DNA from: Glandiceps talaboti
Taxonomy: Eukaryota > Hemichordata > Enteropneusta > Spengelidae
Length of the DNA stretch: 64,000 bases
Assembly (NCBI RefSeq): GCF_964340395.1
Contig: NC_135554.1
Span: forward strand, 62,001-126,000
Reading direction: 5' to 3'
Below are positions 37,841 through 50,640 of this stretch, piece after piece. Below the pieces are notes generated by a model. That model was not told the origin of the DNA. It did not search any database and saw only the letters and a list, made by a program, of their open reading frames with translations. The stretch's first letter is position 1. Each line of letters begins with the position of its first letter. Both the position numbers and the translations under genes were made by a program.

Positions 37841-38679
37841 TATCTGTACCAAAAGTGGCATCTTGACCTTATTTGAACCATAAATCGTACAGATTCAAAT
37901 TTGAGGTGTAGATAGGAAATTACTTTGACTTGGATGTAACACAGTGTGCATACACGTGTGGGTTCTATTGCTGTGAATATATTGGTACAGTACCTGATAG
38001 CATCCATAAGGGTTGTAAAATATAAGACTCTTCAGTTTAATTTTTATTGATTGTAATTTGTTTCATATGACTACTGACAGGCAATGTAGACTCACTAATC
38101 TATTTTTTTGTTTTTGTGTGGAGAATGGGTTTATTATGGTGTTTTTTTTGTGTTCTGAGCAAGTCATAACAATGGGATTACAGCCTCTTACAGTATCAAA
38201 TCCTGAAAAAGAGAAAGAGCAAAAAATTATACCAAAACTGCCAAAAGAGTGGATAGTGACGATATTATATTTTTGCTCGAACTATAGATAAATATAGTAA
38301 TTACATGAACTTTGATGTCATTTTTGCCCAGATTGGCATGTATGTAGTCTAAACAACATAGTCACATCATATTTTTCTGTCCAAATAGGAAACTTCACTA
38401 ACTCATGCATTCAGGGCTTGTTGGGTGTTTTTAAATATAATTCTTGATATTGCTAATAAATTTACAAAAAATAGATATTGATTACATGAGATTCTGTGCT
38501 AAAATCTAGCTCTATTTTCTCCGAAATTATGTCAATATTGGTACAGTGCACTAGCGAGGTTGGCAGCCATGTTGATTATTGCAAGTGTGAACTATAGTGA
38601 TTTCAATCTGCCATTTGTCATGGAATTATGCCTTGAAACAACAAAAATCTAACAAAAACAAGAAATATATGAAGTGAAA
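37841..38679. other. Unassigned sequence
   Basis: AT-rich. One 77-codon open frame (38058-38291) lacks recognisable motifs and is not called a gene. Confidence 0.45.
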
Positions 38680-39846
38680 GTATTTCATATTGTCATAAAC
38701 AGCTAAAATAAAGTTACTGTATAAAAAGTATTTCATATTGTCATAAACAGCTAAAATAAAGTTACTGTACAAATAGTATTTCATAATGTCATAAACAGCT
38801 AAATAAAGTTACTGTACAAATAGTATTTCATAATGTCATAAACAGCTAAAATAAAGTTACTGTATAAATAGTATTTCATATTGTCATAAACAGCTAAAAT
38901 AAAGTTACTGTATAAATAGTATTTCATATTGTCATAAACAGCTAAAATAAAGTTACTGTATAAATAGTATTTCATATTGTCATAAACAGCTAAAATAAAG
39001 TTACTGTACAAATAGTATTTCATAATGTCATAAACAGCTAAAATAAAGTTACTGTATAAATAGTATTTCATATTGTCATAAACAGCTAAAATAAAGTTAC
39101 TGTACAAATAGTATTTCATATTGTCATGAACAGCTAAAATAAAGTTACTGTATAAATAGTATTTCATATTGTCATAAACAGCTAAAATAAAGTTACTGTA
39201 TAAATAGTATTCCATGTCATAAACAGCTAAAATAAAGTTACTGTATAAATAGTATTTCATATTGTCATGAACAGCTAAAATAAAGTTACTGTATAAATAG
39301 TATTTCATATTGTCATAAACAGCTAAAATAAAGTTACTGTATAAATAGTATTCCATGTCATAAACAGCTAAAATAAAGTTACTGTATAAATAGTATTTCA
39401 TATTGTCATGAACAGCTAAAATAAAGTTACTGTATAAATAGTTTTTCATATTGTCATAAACAGCTAAAATAAAGTTACTGTACAAATAGTATTCCATGCC
39501 ATAAACAGCTAAAATAAAGTTACTGTATAAATAGTATTTCATATTGTCATGAACAGCTAAAATAAAGTTACTGTATAAATAGTATTTCATATTGTCATAA
39601 ACAGCTAAAATAAAGTTACTGTATAAATAGTATTTCATATTGTCATAAACAGCTAAAATAAAGTTACTGTACAAATAGTATTTCATATTGTCATAAACAG
39701 CTAAAATAAAGTTACTGTATAAATAGTATTTCATAATGTCATAAACAGCTAAAATAAAGTTACTGTATAAATAGTATTTCATATTGTCATAAACAGCTAA
39801 AATAAAGTTACTGTACAAATAGTATTTCATATTGTCATGAACAGCT
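38680..39846. repeat. 48-bp tandem repeat array, about 24 units
   Basis: The unit is 'tatttcatattgtcataaac' plus 'agctaaaataaagttactgt' plus 'ataaatag' (48 bp), with 45-bp variants lacking 3 bases (the 'tattccatgtcat' type) and substitution variants (taaac/tgaac, tataaa/tacaaa). Because unit and variant lengths are multiples of three, the minus strand has a 343-codon open frame of 16-residue repeats (MKYYLYSNFILAVYDN). It ends where one unit near 38803 loses a single base. No start context, homologue or flanking exon supports translation. Confidence 0.95.
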
Positions 39847-39977
39847 AGATATGTTTATCTGTCAAAGTAACCCTATTTGACTGTATTCTTTGGAAATGCA
39901 TGTGAACATGTACAAAATGAGTACCGTAGTCATTACATATATGATTATACCAGAGGTAATAGAGTTGGAACGTACCC

Positions 39978-39982
<5 letters not shown>

Positions 39983-40031
<49 letters not shown>
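39983..40031. repeat. (TA)n microsatellite
   Basis: About 24 TA units. Confidence 0.95.
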
Positions 40032-40033
<2 letters not shown>

Positions 40034-40301
40034 CTGCAATGAAACTATTTAGATAAAATCTTTGACTTATTCTAAGCACAGATGACTCATGACTGTAAAT
40101 TACTTGCATACCAAGTATACAGAGAATTATGAACAGCTAAAACTTTGATTCAAGTGGCCAGAATTGCTAATTCAGAACTAGACCAGAGAATAATCATTGC
40201 CTTTCAAATCTAGCAATCATGCTGGTTTTAAAATCTGTTGTCTCGTCTCATCTGTTATAGAACAGAAACAACAATTAGCTTTTTAAACAATTATTCCTTT
40301 T

Positions 40302-40320
40302 TAGCACACCTGAACTGATA

Positions 40321-40402
<82 letters not shown>

Positions 40403-42433
40403 AACTCAAAGTAAAACACTGCAGAAAAAATTGCCATGATGTTTGGTTGGTATATTACCTTGGGTGTCTAGTTGGGAAAATGTTGAAATCAAAATGATCT
40501 TACCACCGATGTGTGATTTGTGTCAAAAAATGTGATTTTTGGTCAAAAAAACTTTAATTCCAAAACTACTTAGCAGATTGGGATGAAATTTGATGGGGAT
40601 GCATGGAGGGGGGGGGGGGGGGATAGATGATGAATTATTAAGTGTACAATGATCTCATCAGTGATATGCAAAGTAGGTGTGAAAATGGGAATTTTGGTCA
40701 AAAATGAAACAGAAATTTGGTACCATGTTTCCAGAGGTGTTATTCTGCAGATTTGGTTTTAAAATTTTTGACGCAGTTGGCCCTAGCGAACATGACCACA
40801 CCTTAAGGTAGACGGGGAAGAACCGCTGCCGATTGCAGGCCCTTAGATCTGTAACAATTACTAACATACATTGTTGAGTTCACATGCCACTCATATGGAA
40901 ATTTGCCGTTTAATTTTCATGAAACTTCGAATACAGACTTAAAAATACCTAGTGAATCGATGTATGAAAAAATAATTGCTTGGTAGAAGCGATTTTCTTT
41001 ACAAAAACGTCAAATTTGGTCAAGATTTTGGGAAAAAATCGGTGAAAATTTTGGCGAGCGTTTCCTGTAAATGTATTTGCCGTACACCCTGAACTATGAC
41101 CTAGACACATTCAAAACAACATACTCTATCGATGTTTTATAGAAACTAGGTTAATTTCCAATTAATTCTTAGTAAAAACTATGAAAATGGTGCATTTTTG
41201 AGTCCAAACGATGTCATTTTCAAGTCCCAGGCGAAATCACGTAAATCTGTAACGAGTGATCCGATTGAAAAGCGAGTGCCAAACATCGATAGGTCAGAGT
41301 CTGAAGAATTACCATAGAACTACGTTATCATCCGGGTACTTCCCGCTAACACGCAAAGTTGGGTCAAAGGATTAGTCCGAACGTAAAAAAATCTTGCCGA
41401 ACGAAGCCGAAGATGACGTTTTTAATAAATATTCATGAGATGTTACGGGTGGCGCCATGATAATGGAGTGGAATGCGGAAGTAGGTCTCTGCATAACGGA
41501 TCGCCCGATAGTGCATTGGTTGTGACATCGCGGGTATTTTGAAACATTAGTGCAGTATTTAAGAATTTTTTTTGTCAGGAATGACAATTCTTGAGTATAT
41601 TTTGGTAAAGGAGCATGAATATTGGACTATAATGTTCCTCCTCTTTGACTGGCCGTGGTGGGACGTGAGCATGGACAATTTGACATATGCAAATAAGTTC
41701 AAAGTCCAAAACACTTCGTGCTGTGTCGGATTACGTCGTAAATAGTCAAGGCGATTCTTCCCCGTGTACCTTAACCAACAACCAATTCCAGAATATTTTG
41801 CTTAAATAACATCATCTGGTTGGTGAGTAAACATTCAAAAATGTATGCAAATATCCCTAGCAACCATGAGTATGCCTATAGCAGCAGGCAAAAGATTGTG
41901 TGTTTCACAAAGATTACTACAGGGATTCTTAAACAAGTAGACAAAGTTTGGAAAAAGTGTATGGAAATATGCCTAGCAACAAGACCACACCCTTAGAAAC
42001 AGCCAAATTATTGCATATATTGCAAAGATAACAGGGATTAATGTTCAAGTGAATAAATATTCAAAAAAATGTATGTACATTTGCCAAGGAACAAGATCAC
42101 ACCCATAGCAACAGCCAAATGATTATGCATAGTGCAAAGATAACAGGGATTAATAGACAAGTGAGTAAACATTCAAAAAATGTATGCAAATATACCTAGC
42201 AACAAGACCATGCCAAGTGAATGAACATTTAAAAATGTGTGCAAATATGTCTAGCAACATGTCCACACCCATAGAAACAGCCAAATGATTGCATATATTG
42301 CAAAGATAACAACAGGGCTGGATAGGCAACTGGATAATCATTCAGCAAATGAACACCTATACCAAGCATTGATGATCATGTATTTTTTTTTAATGTACAG
42401 TTGTGCTACAATACCATTGGCGCTATTTTGTGA
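40302..42433. mobile_element. HINE-like family 2 element, copy 4 (carries a TTAA element)
   Basis: The head TTAGCACACCTGAACTGATAAGG is followed by a (GT)n of about 75 bases that has replaced the second hairpin arm. Core units and five 'agcaacaagaccacaccc' units follow. The right-end CAGTTGTGCTAC (about 42398) is the inverted head motif, with tail 'accattggcgctattttgtg'. A TTAA-flanked element sits at 40807-41770, and a G-run at 40608-40622. Confidence 0.75.
40807..41770. mobile_element. 964-bp TTAA-flanked TIR element
   Basis: The ends GGTAGACGGGGAAGAA and (minus strand) GGTACACGGGGAAGAA match at 15 of 16, bounded on both sides by TTAA (40803-40806, 41771-41774). TTAA duplications are produced by piggyBac and Kolobok superfamily transposases. 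No ORF of transposase length; non-autonomous. Confidence 0.85.
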
Positions 42434-42976
42434 CAACATACACTGTAATAAATGTAATAACTCCTTCAAAGTGTATGAAATGTGTTATAGCTTATAGACC
42501 CTTCAATCTAGCAATGACCTCCTGGTATAGTGTGTTAGCAAGTCTAATACATGTATGACAATTATCCATACACAGATCATCATTAGTTTTGAGTAGATTC
42601 TTTGTGTAGCTATATGGTTTGTCAACATCAACATGTTCCTGGTCCTATTATCCCATAATATTCTTTACCTTGAAATTCCAATTGTTGTTTGGACTGTTGA
42701 CTCTGGCTAATGTAACAATTGCAAATTATCCAAAGCACTAAGATCTCAACACACTCAACACCTGAACTGATATAATTGAAATGAGAAAATGATTGCAAAA
42801 TGAAACACATAGGCATGCCTTCAATCATAGAATATTTCAGCAATCTCCTGGCAGAGATTAAACATATACTTAATATAACAAGAAATGAACTACATGTACA
42901 ACAAATGTATCTTGCAATAATTTCAAAGAAAACTACACAGTTGTAAATAAATGTTCTCCTCAAATACACACACATT
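42434..42976. other. Unassigned sequence
   Basis: No supported feature. A minus-strand 115-codon open frame (42628-42975) has no recognisable motif. Confidence 0.4.
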
Positions 42977-42979
42977 ATT

Positions 42980-43034
<55 letters not shown>

Positions 43035-43035
43035 G
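42977..43035. repeat. (GATA)n microsatellite
   Basis: About 14 GATA units. Confidence 0.95.
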
Positions 43036-43692
43036 ACATATCTTGGTATTTCAATTCTTCATGTAATTTAATACTCATAAAATTCAGTGGCAAACATGTT
43101 CAGGAAAAAAAATATTATTTTATAATATTATATCATAACAATTTAGTTCACATTTACTTTGATCTGCAATGGGATGGATGTTTGAAATGAATGAATGTAA
43201 CCTGACTTTGAACATACAAACACATTCAAGTATCAGAATGCATACTTGACAATCACATACATTTGTGATAACAACTTTTACAATAAATACAATAACAATT
43301 TGACAGACTAAATTATATATAAGAAAATCAAGAATACATGGTAGTCTAATAGCTTCAAAAATCATTTCTGGCTCTTTAGTATTGTACACAATGACAATAA
43401 CATATGGAAATAAGTAGTGACATATTCATTGATATTTATCTTGATAATGTCGAGACAAATTTAACCTATAAACTTGATTACACAGTGATTTTGGTGATTT
43501 GTCTCTCCAATTGGCAGCATGAAATTTTATAGCTGAAGGGCATATACACTAGTACTCCTCAAACAATGAAACAGCAAGATATTGAAGGGAAGACCATTAA
43601 TTAGGATTTGTGTAATATGATCATGTTTTCCATCACTGTTATAAGTTGGGTGACTGAGTTCTGTGCTTTTCTGAAGAGATTTGTACAGGTTT
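43036..43692. other. Unassigned sequence
   Basis: AT-rich, with no recognised feature. Confidence 0.45.
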
Positions 43693-43772
43693 TAGCTCAA
43701 CTAAACACTCAGGATCAGTCGTACTTATGGCATGATGCAGTGTCTGACCGTGCGTGTGTCTGTGTCTATATA

Positions 43773-43819
<47 letters not shown>

Positions 43820-45881
43820 ACAACTTAAAAAATCAAAATGATCTTACGAGTGATGTGTGATTTGGGTTAAAAAACTTAAACTCATAAACTGCTAGACAGG
43901 TATAGGTCTGAAATTTGCTGGGAACTTTCTTAAAGGTGTTTAGGTGTTCACAATAATTTGTCCATGACAAGATGATCCCATCAGTGATAGTTCCAAAGCT
44001 ACTGCGCAGTTTGGGCTGAAAGTTAATGGGATGCATCTGGGGATGTGTAGATGAAGCTGTATTCATCATGTGATGATCTTAACAGCGATATGCAAATAAG
44101 TCTAACTTGGTGGGAATGTTGCTAGAGGTGATATTCTGCAGTTAATGTTGACCACACCCTTAGCAACAGTGAAATGACGATGCACATTACAAAGATAACA
44201 ACAGGGATGGGTAGGTAAGGGATGACATCGAAATCAAACACATCGTAATTACGCGTCATAACGAGCGTAGATACGCATAATTTTTTATCGCCAACACACA
44301 ATAGTGATTCTCACCTTCCGTGTTTCCAATGATGACATCGTCTTCTATCGTAGTTGATCGTAGTTTGTCATAATTTTTGATCGTCAAAGAAAACCACGTA
44401 CTCCAGTCAGTAATGTGCTGATGAAACTAGTACTGTACATGTTTTTATGAGTGCAAGTTCATGGGCGATATTCATAAAAAAATAACTATAAGATACGCAC
44501 GAAATCAAAGTTTCAATATTCAGTAAATCTTTTCATGAACATGACGGTATATATTCGAAATTTATTGTGATGGACGCATGGACGTAATATTGTAACAGTC
44601 CTGGGTTAACAGTAAACCTTTGAGGAAGATTATTGTACAATTGTGTGACTTTCAAAGCAGTTAGACTTTCTTTTTGGTTTTTGCACGTCGACAAACTAAC
44701 AGTACAACTTACAAGCTCATGCTTGACGGCCATGGTAGGGCCAAGAAATACTGTTGAATTTCCGGGTTGCGGAAGTGCAGTTTTGACTTTTATATCATCA
44801 AATAACGGGATTTGTTTTATATATTCTAAAACAACAACTAATTTTTTGTGTTTCTCAGTACAGTAACATTCCTAAATGATGGGGTTGAGTTGAGAAATCG
44901 CAATGTTCGGCAACACGTGGCGTGATGCATGATGTCGGTAGATAAACATAGAGACGCAAGTGATGAACGTATTCAGTTATTCCTAGCCCGAAATTTCGTT
45001 ATATAAATGACGTTTTTTAGGTGAATTCTAAATCAATCAAATCAAACGATATATTAATGCGAGACAAGCTTTAGTTTATAATTTGTTTTTATGGACAATG
45101 TTCGAATTCAACTGACGAATCCTGCGACTCGAATCTAACACGATCAATGCACCGTTCACCAGCCAGACGAAAATGGTCGACATGTTTGTTGACTAGCCGA
45201 GAAGTGCATAAGGAAGTTGTGAGGCAGTCCGAATAAATAGATGTAAAATCCGACGTTTCGAATAAAAATTCTTCTTCAAGGTATTTTTAGGCAAGACATA
45301 TTAGGTAAACATCTGAATATATCTGAAACACTTAGTTGACTAGCCGACTGTATGAATGCCATAGAAGGCATCTAATGAATAACATTGAAAAAAGTAAGCG
45401 TGAAACTGATTTGCACAGGAAAGAAAATCTTTTTGTTTCGTTATTTTTTTCACGATGAAGACTACGCGTAAATGGTCGTAGTTTGGGCTTATGAATAACG
45501 AACAATAGGTGTTTACTTTTTATTGTCTACAACCTAAAGTACATGAATATGCGTTGAGACTTATGAATATTCACCGTAGTACATCGTAACTACTAGTAGC
45601 TACTCGTCTTTACTCGTTACGACGCGTAATTACGATGCTTTTGATTTCGATGTCGCCCCTAAGTGACTAAAGGTTCATAAAATGTATGCAAATATGCCTA
45701 GCAACAGGACCGCACCCATAGCAACAGCTAAGTGATGGTTTATATTGCAATGATGAAAAGTGGGAAGGGTGGGCAAGTTACTGAAAATTCCAAAAATGAA
45801 TGCAAATATCCCTAGCACCAAGGCCATGTCCATAGCAACAGCCGAATACAGTTGTGCTGCAATGCCATTAGCCCTATTTTT
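43693..45881. mobile_element. HINE-like family 2 element, copy 5 (carries a Harbinger-like element)
   Basis: A worn head (TAGCTCAACTAAAC) and a GT tract (43750-43818) are followed by shortened core units. Two 'gcctagcaacaggaccgcaccc' units and the right end CAGTTGTGCTGC (45849) with tail 'caatgccattagccctattttt' close the element. The Harbinger-like insertion occupies 44219-45659. Confidence 0.72.
44219..45659. mobile_element. 1.44-kb PIF/Harbinger-like element with TAA TSD
   Basis: Long terminal inverted repeats: the left end GGGATGACATCGAAATCAAA and the right end (minus strand) GGGGCGACATCGAAATCAAA continue to match through 'catcgtaattacgcgtc' for about 50 bp. The flanks are TAA (44216-44218 and 45660-45662). 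Removing the element restores the family-2 phrase 'ggtaagtgactaaa'. A three-base TWA duplication and GGG-start termini are the marks of PIF/Harbinger. It contains no transposase ORF. Confidence 0.82.
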
Positions 45882-45899
45882 GAAATCTACCTGCACCGG

Positions 45900-46145
45900 C
45901 AGAATTAATTAACTTTTCACCACTCGCAAGTGGTGTATTTTGCCACTTGCTACTCGCAACTTTCACTCGCATCATGCATATTTTGTACCTTGTACCTGGA
46001 TAATTTGAGCCCTGGAAGTAACCAAGCTTGTATTTATGGGAGTCGACAGGTTGGCCAGACGAGTGTAAGCCTAGCAACACCATGAGGGGGGCGATACAGC
46101 ACATGGCTGGTAATGATTCTCTCTGTGCAACCCTCGGAACCGCGA
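45900..46145. repeat. Dispersed repeat, copy inverted relative to 52.4 kb
   Basis: From 'aacttttcaccactcgcaag' through 'ggataatttgagccctgg' and 'aagcttgtatttatggga' to 'gcacatggctgg' this is the inverted, diverged copy of 52385-52617. It starts at the right edge of a family-2 element. The family is unknown. Confidence 0.75.
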
Positions 46146-46378
46146 CATTTTTTTAAGAGTCAGAAGCCCAGCACACATTCTCATTGAGACCTCAGAGGTA
46201 TCAAGGTTTAACATTGTTGGGAGGGAAGTGGGTAATAAAGATTTTGAAGTAATCTGTAATCAGTAAAGTAAAGGCAGCAATTAATGGTAGGTGATTAGTG
46301 AGGTTATTACAATAGGCTTCTGTTAGTCTGTTATTCTGCAGTAAATATGTAAATGAGTTATGCTGTGTGCTGCAGTCA

Positions 46379-46472
46379 ACGCCACATCATCTGCGACGGT
46401 CTCTGCTTCCACCATATGTGTATTAACGCCACATCATCTGCGACGGTCTCTGCTTCCACCATATGTGTATTA
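46379..46472. repeat. 47-bp perfect tandem duplication
   Basis: Two adjacent copies of 'aacgccacatcatctgcgac' plus 27 further bases ending 'gtgtatt'. Confidence 0.9.
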
Positions 46473-46782
46473 TCTTGGATTTGGTTCGTATTGCCACTGC
46501 CTCTTCATTATAACGGCCACCATTTTATCAAGTCATGCCTTCAGTACTGTATAGCGCTGCCACCTTTAGCACTGCCACATTGATGAACATTGGAAAGAAT
46601 GTCATCAGCATCTCTATTGTCTAAAGTGAATACCAATATGGAACAAACTCAAGAATCTGAATATATGCAAGACCCCGGATACCAAGAGAGGCTGTACTGC
46701 CGGCAGACTGAAGCAACATATCCTATTGAAACGATCATCTGTTAAAGAACTATCAACCGACTGATTCTGTATCAGTTATGTC

Positions 46783-47890
46783 TTGTCAAGATTCCTGTCA
46801 CTCAAAGCCTTAAACGTAAAACAACTGTTACAGAAACATTATTCACGAGTACTTAATTCAGTTGACTTGTTCTCCATGTCTGTAGAACTTATGGAGGTTC
46901 GTATAAAAACTCAATTGTCGTATGTCATATTTGTTGTCGTCTACCATCCTCCGCCAAACAAATCTAATGGTTATACCATTGATCATATTATCACCCATGT
47001 ACTACTACCGTTGCTGACGCTCAAGTGGAACCAGTCTACACCATGTCAAATCACTTTCTATCAATCACCCCTACCTCTACAGAGACACTCGAAAATGTAT
47101 AAGCATGAGATGTTTCAAAGGTTTCTCTGCTGATTATTTGCATCTGACTTCATTTCCCGTTGTACTCAAACACTGGAAAATGTTGATTATCACCCAAACT
47201 TGACTCACTCTATCATATTCTTCATGATACACATGATTATCATGCTCCTCTGCGGAAACGATTGGTTCCTAACATTACTGATTACTGATTCCATCTTCGA
47301 GGAAAGCAAGGATGAAAGCTGAGAGAGCCTGGAGAAAATCTGAACTGGAAATGCATGCCAAATATACAGAGAACTTCAAACAAATGTGCAAAAAGTTAAA
47401 GCTGCCAAGAAAAGTTACTATGCCGGCCTGGTTGAAAACTGCTGGAGTTCAGAAAAAGCTCTTCACTGGACTTCATGGACATACAAAAACTCATACATTA
47501 CCCGATCATAATGACTCTGTTGAACTTGGAGATTGGTTTGCCCAGTTTTTCTATGCCGATGACTCTAATTTGTCTTTCCCCCTTACAAATTACGATGATA
47601 CACTTAGAAATCTTGAATCATGTATTTCCAATGTCAGAGCTTGGATGTCTTCAAATTTTCTTTGCCTTAATGACAGATAAAACTGAATTTGTTATTTTTT
47701 GCTGGAAATTATGACCCTGCTTACAATGGCACACAAAATATTCGTTTTGGTGATGCGTTGATTTCTGCCCAGTGTCAGGCAAAGAGCCTTTTAGCCAGCC
47801 TTGATTCTTGTCTCTCTGTGAATTAAGCCTCATGTTAGCCAGATTTATTGTTCTTCCATGTTTCATATTCGCTGTATTACTCCTGTACGT
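46783..47890 (+). pseudogene. CR1/L2-like LINE ORF2 remnant with internal deletion
   Basis: The first frame (46783-47133) contains SYVIFVVVYHPPPNKSNG, the endonuclease-domain YRPP region. The second (47312-47680) has AERAWRKSELEMHAKYTENF, KKLF and LPDHNDSVELGDWFAQFF, matching the linker between endonuclease and RT. It then jumps straight to YADDSNL and LESCISNVRAWMSSNFLCLN, the RT catalytic box and following thumb start. RT motifs 0 to B are therefore deleted between FF and YADD. A downstream frame continues KTEFVIF, NGTQNIRFGDALISAQCQAK and HVSYSLYYS. It is frameshifted at several points and dead. Confidence 0.8.
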
Positions 47891-49934
47891 ATGGGGAGTA
47901 AACAAATCAATATATTACTGCCTAACTCAAACTTCTATACATAGAGAGTGTACTCAAATGTCTAACCAAATATAATCATTTGCAAGCATTCTTGTAAGGA
48001 AGGTGACCTTTTGACCTTGACCTTGAACTTCTGGGTCAGTTGCCAGTATCGATCTATTCTTGTATATTGCATGCAGTCTGTCACATTTATGTATGGCCAA
48101 TTTCTTTCAAAGTGATGTTTAGTGGTAATGCAGAACAAGAAAATAAATAAACAACTAAATAATGAACAAAATAAGAGAAACATAATTCATAGATTACTTT
48201 TGGTGTTGAAATAACTTTTATGTGAATGGTGGCCATGCTTGTAATGAACAATGAATCTTATTTGTAGAAATAAAATCATGATTTACTGTATAAACTGGAA
48301 AATTACAGTAGATAGTCAAGTGTGTATACTCCAATACAGTGAGGTGTATCCCTACCTTTTAGGTATTGGCCTTTGACTTTGACATTGACCTTCAGGATCG
48401 TTGTCAAAATCAAGCTATCTTTTGCATATTGCAGTGACACTTAGTGGTATTTAAGTGTGCTCTTAAAAGCCTTTGTATCAGAATTTTCACCTTGACCTGT
48501 GTGCTCAAAGTCAAATATCAAAACAAAGTTCAGAACAGGTTTGTACACAAATAACATGCATGGGCCACTTTCATGCAAACCTGGAACAAATGTCAGGTAT
48601 AGAAGTCAACATATGCACATTACTTTGCTTTGCTTTGTTACCTTCACAATAATGACCAATTGAGTGGCCGACAGTCAGAGGAATACATGTTTCACCCACT
48701 TACACAGGAAGCTTAGATAATAGATAGAAACCTCATTTGGATGTCTATCCTCGTATTATTCATGATGAGCTCTCTTGAAGTATGCATGTGTATGTCTGAA
48801 TGCATGGACCAGTTTTGACCAAACCTGCCACAACTGTCAGATACTGTAGTACAAATATGTATACCACTCTATAAGTGGTTCATCTAAATATATAAAAGAC
48901 ATATTTTTCAAAAATATCCCAGAGGAATAAGGAGAAACATTTGGAATGTGAAGGCTTGTTATTTACCTAACTAAAGAACTAATCAATAAACTAACTTGCT
49001 AACAAACTAACAAACTAATTAACTAACTACATGATGCAAGTTTTCACACTTCCAACAAATTTCTTACTTATTGCTATTCTGAATGTTTAAAGACAAATGT
49101 TACTGCCATTAATTAGGTCCTTATTGTGTATATAACTAGACTACAGTATCTGACAGTTGTGCATGGTTTGGTTTATGCCGGTCCATTCATTCAGAGGTAT
49201 ACATGAACACTATGGATAATTTCAATTTCATCTAAGCATACATTTCAAGCTGAAGTTTTTAAGGTTTCAATAAAAAGCTCATCATGCATGGATGATAAGA
49301 TTGTAGACACTCAAATGATGTCACTATCTATTAAGCTTAAAGAGTCAGTAGAGAAAAATACATTTTAATGACAAACATGTCCACCATTCCACCATTTTTG
49401 CCAAGGTCACAAAACAAAGTAATATGTATATGTACCTGACATTTGTCCTAAGTTTGGTTGGAATCAGCTATTCATGCCAGACATGTATATATATACTTGT
49501 CAGACTAACTACACAGTCGGTCAGTCAGTCAGTCAGTCAGTCAGTCAGTCAGCCAGTCAGCCACCTTGATTAAATTCTTCTGTTAGCCAGTAATTAGTGT
49601 GCTTGTTATAGTTGTGGAACCCCCCCCCCCTCCCATTTTACTCAATGACAGCCGTCTTTTTAGTGAACAATTGTGATTTACTATTTAACTCAAAAGCATT
49701 AATACACGAAGACTATATTAATCTATTATCTATTTGAGGGGAGTATGTTGTCAATGGAGATGTTGTAGTTAAAAATCAATATTTACGGCATAACTAAAAA
49801 ATTGAAATACATACAGACTCCATTCGAGTGTCTGCCCCATATTATCAGCAAGCTGTCTTTTCAGATTTTGACCTTGACATTGTACTTCAGGGTCAGTTAT
49901 CTAAATCAAGTCATTTCTTGTAATGAGTTTTAGA
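47891..49934. other. Unassigned sequence with recurring TGACCTTGA motifs
   Basis: No gene recognised. Short blocks with 'gaccttgaccttgaac', 'gggtcagt' and 'atattgca' recur near 48003, 48370, 48490 and 49868, suggesting a very decayed repeat. A (CAGT)n tract lies at 49519-49556 and a C-run at about 49621-49630. Confidence 0.5.
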
Positions 49935-50629
49935 AGTATGATATGAGTGAGTTTACAGAGATCAAAAAAGGAGTGTGACAAGGATGTTTGTTTTCCCCGG
50001 ACCTCTTCAACCTTTATAGTGAAATGATTTGTGAGAATTAAACGAAAACAGTGGTTTTGTAATTGGTGGACATAATGTTAACAACTTACGGTATGCAGAT
50101 GACACAGTATTGGTTTCTGAATCTCAAGAGAAACTACAAGAACTGTTAGACAAAGTTGAAGAGGGGAGCAAGAAAAAAGGATTGTCAATCAATTGCATGG
50201 TGGGAAGCAAAAGTGAAAGCCCAAAGTTTGAATTGAAGGTTGGTGGAGCATAAATTACAGGCAACAGAAATGTGGTTTTACAGAAGAATGATGAAAATAT
50301 CATGGCTGATCACATAACAAATGAGGAGGTTTTAAGAAGAGCTGGCACACAGAAGAAACTGATGAAAACCATTAGAGAAAAGGACAGCTCAAGTTCTTAG
50401 GACACATTATGAGGAAAGAAGGATTAGAAGAGTTAATGCTAACTGGTCATGTAAATGGGAATTGAAGTAGAGGAAGACAACGCATGACATACCTCAAAAG
50501 CTAAAAGTAAATGGATGGAAGAACGAATTCCTAAAACAGAAGTAGCAGAGTTAAAAATTCTCAGAACAGCAAAGGACAGAAATCTGTGTAGATCCATGGT
50601 CACTAACATTCTTAAAGGATATGACAGAT

Positions 50630-50640
<11 letters not shown>
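49935..50640 (+). pseudogene. RTE/BovB-like LINE reverse transcriptase remnant
   Basis: Plus-strand frames read EFTEIKKGV, a stop in place of Arg, then QGCLFSPDLFNLYSEMI (RT motif B), VIGGHNVNNLRYADDTVLVS (catalytic YADD box) and EKLQELLDKVEEGSKKKGLSINC. After a deletion comes NEEVLRRAG, with the C-terminal KWMEERIPK, AELKILRTAKDRNLCRSMVT and NILKGY. Multiple stops and a large internal deletion make it dead. It ends in (GA)n. Confidence 0.8.

Noticed and set aside
42628-43389. Minus-strand frames of 115 and 89 codons with hydrophobic stretches
   Set aside because: No recognised motif, no splice or start context, and AT-rich composition readily gives hydrophobic frames.
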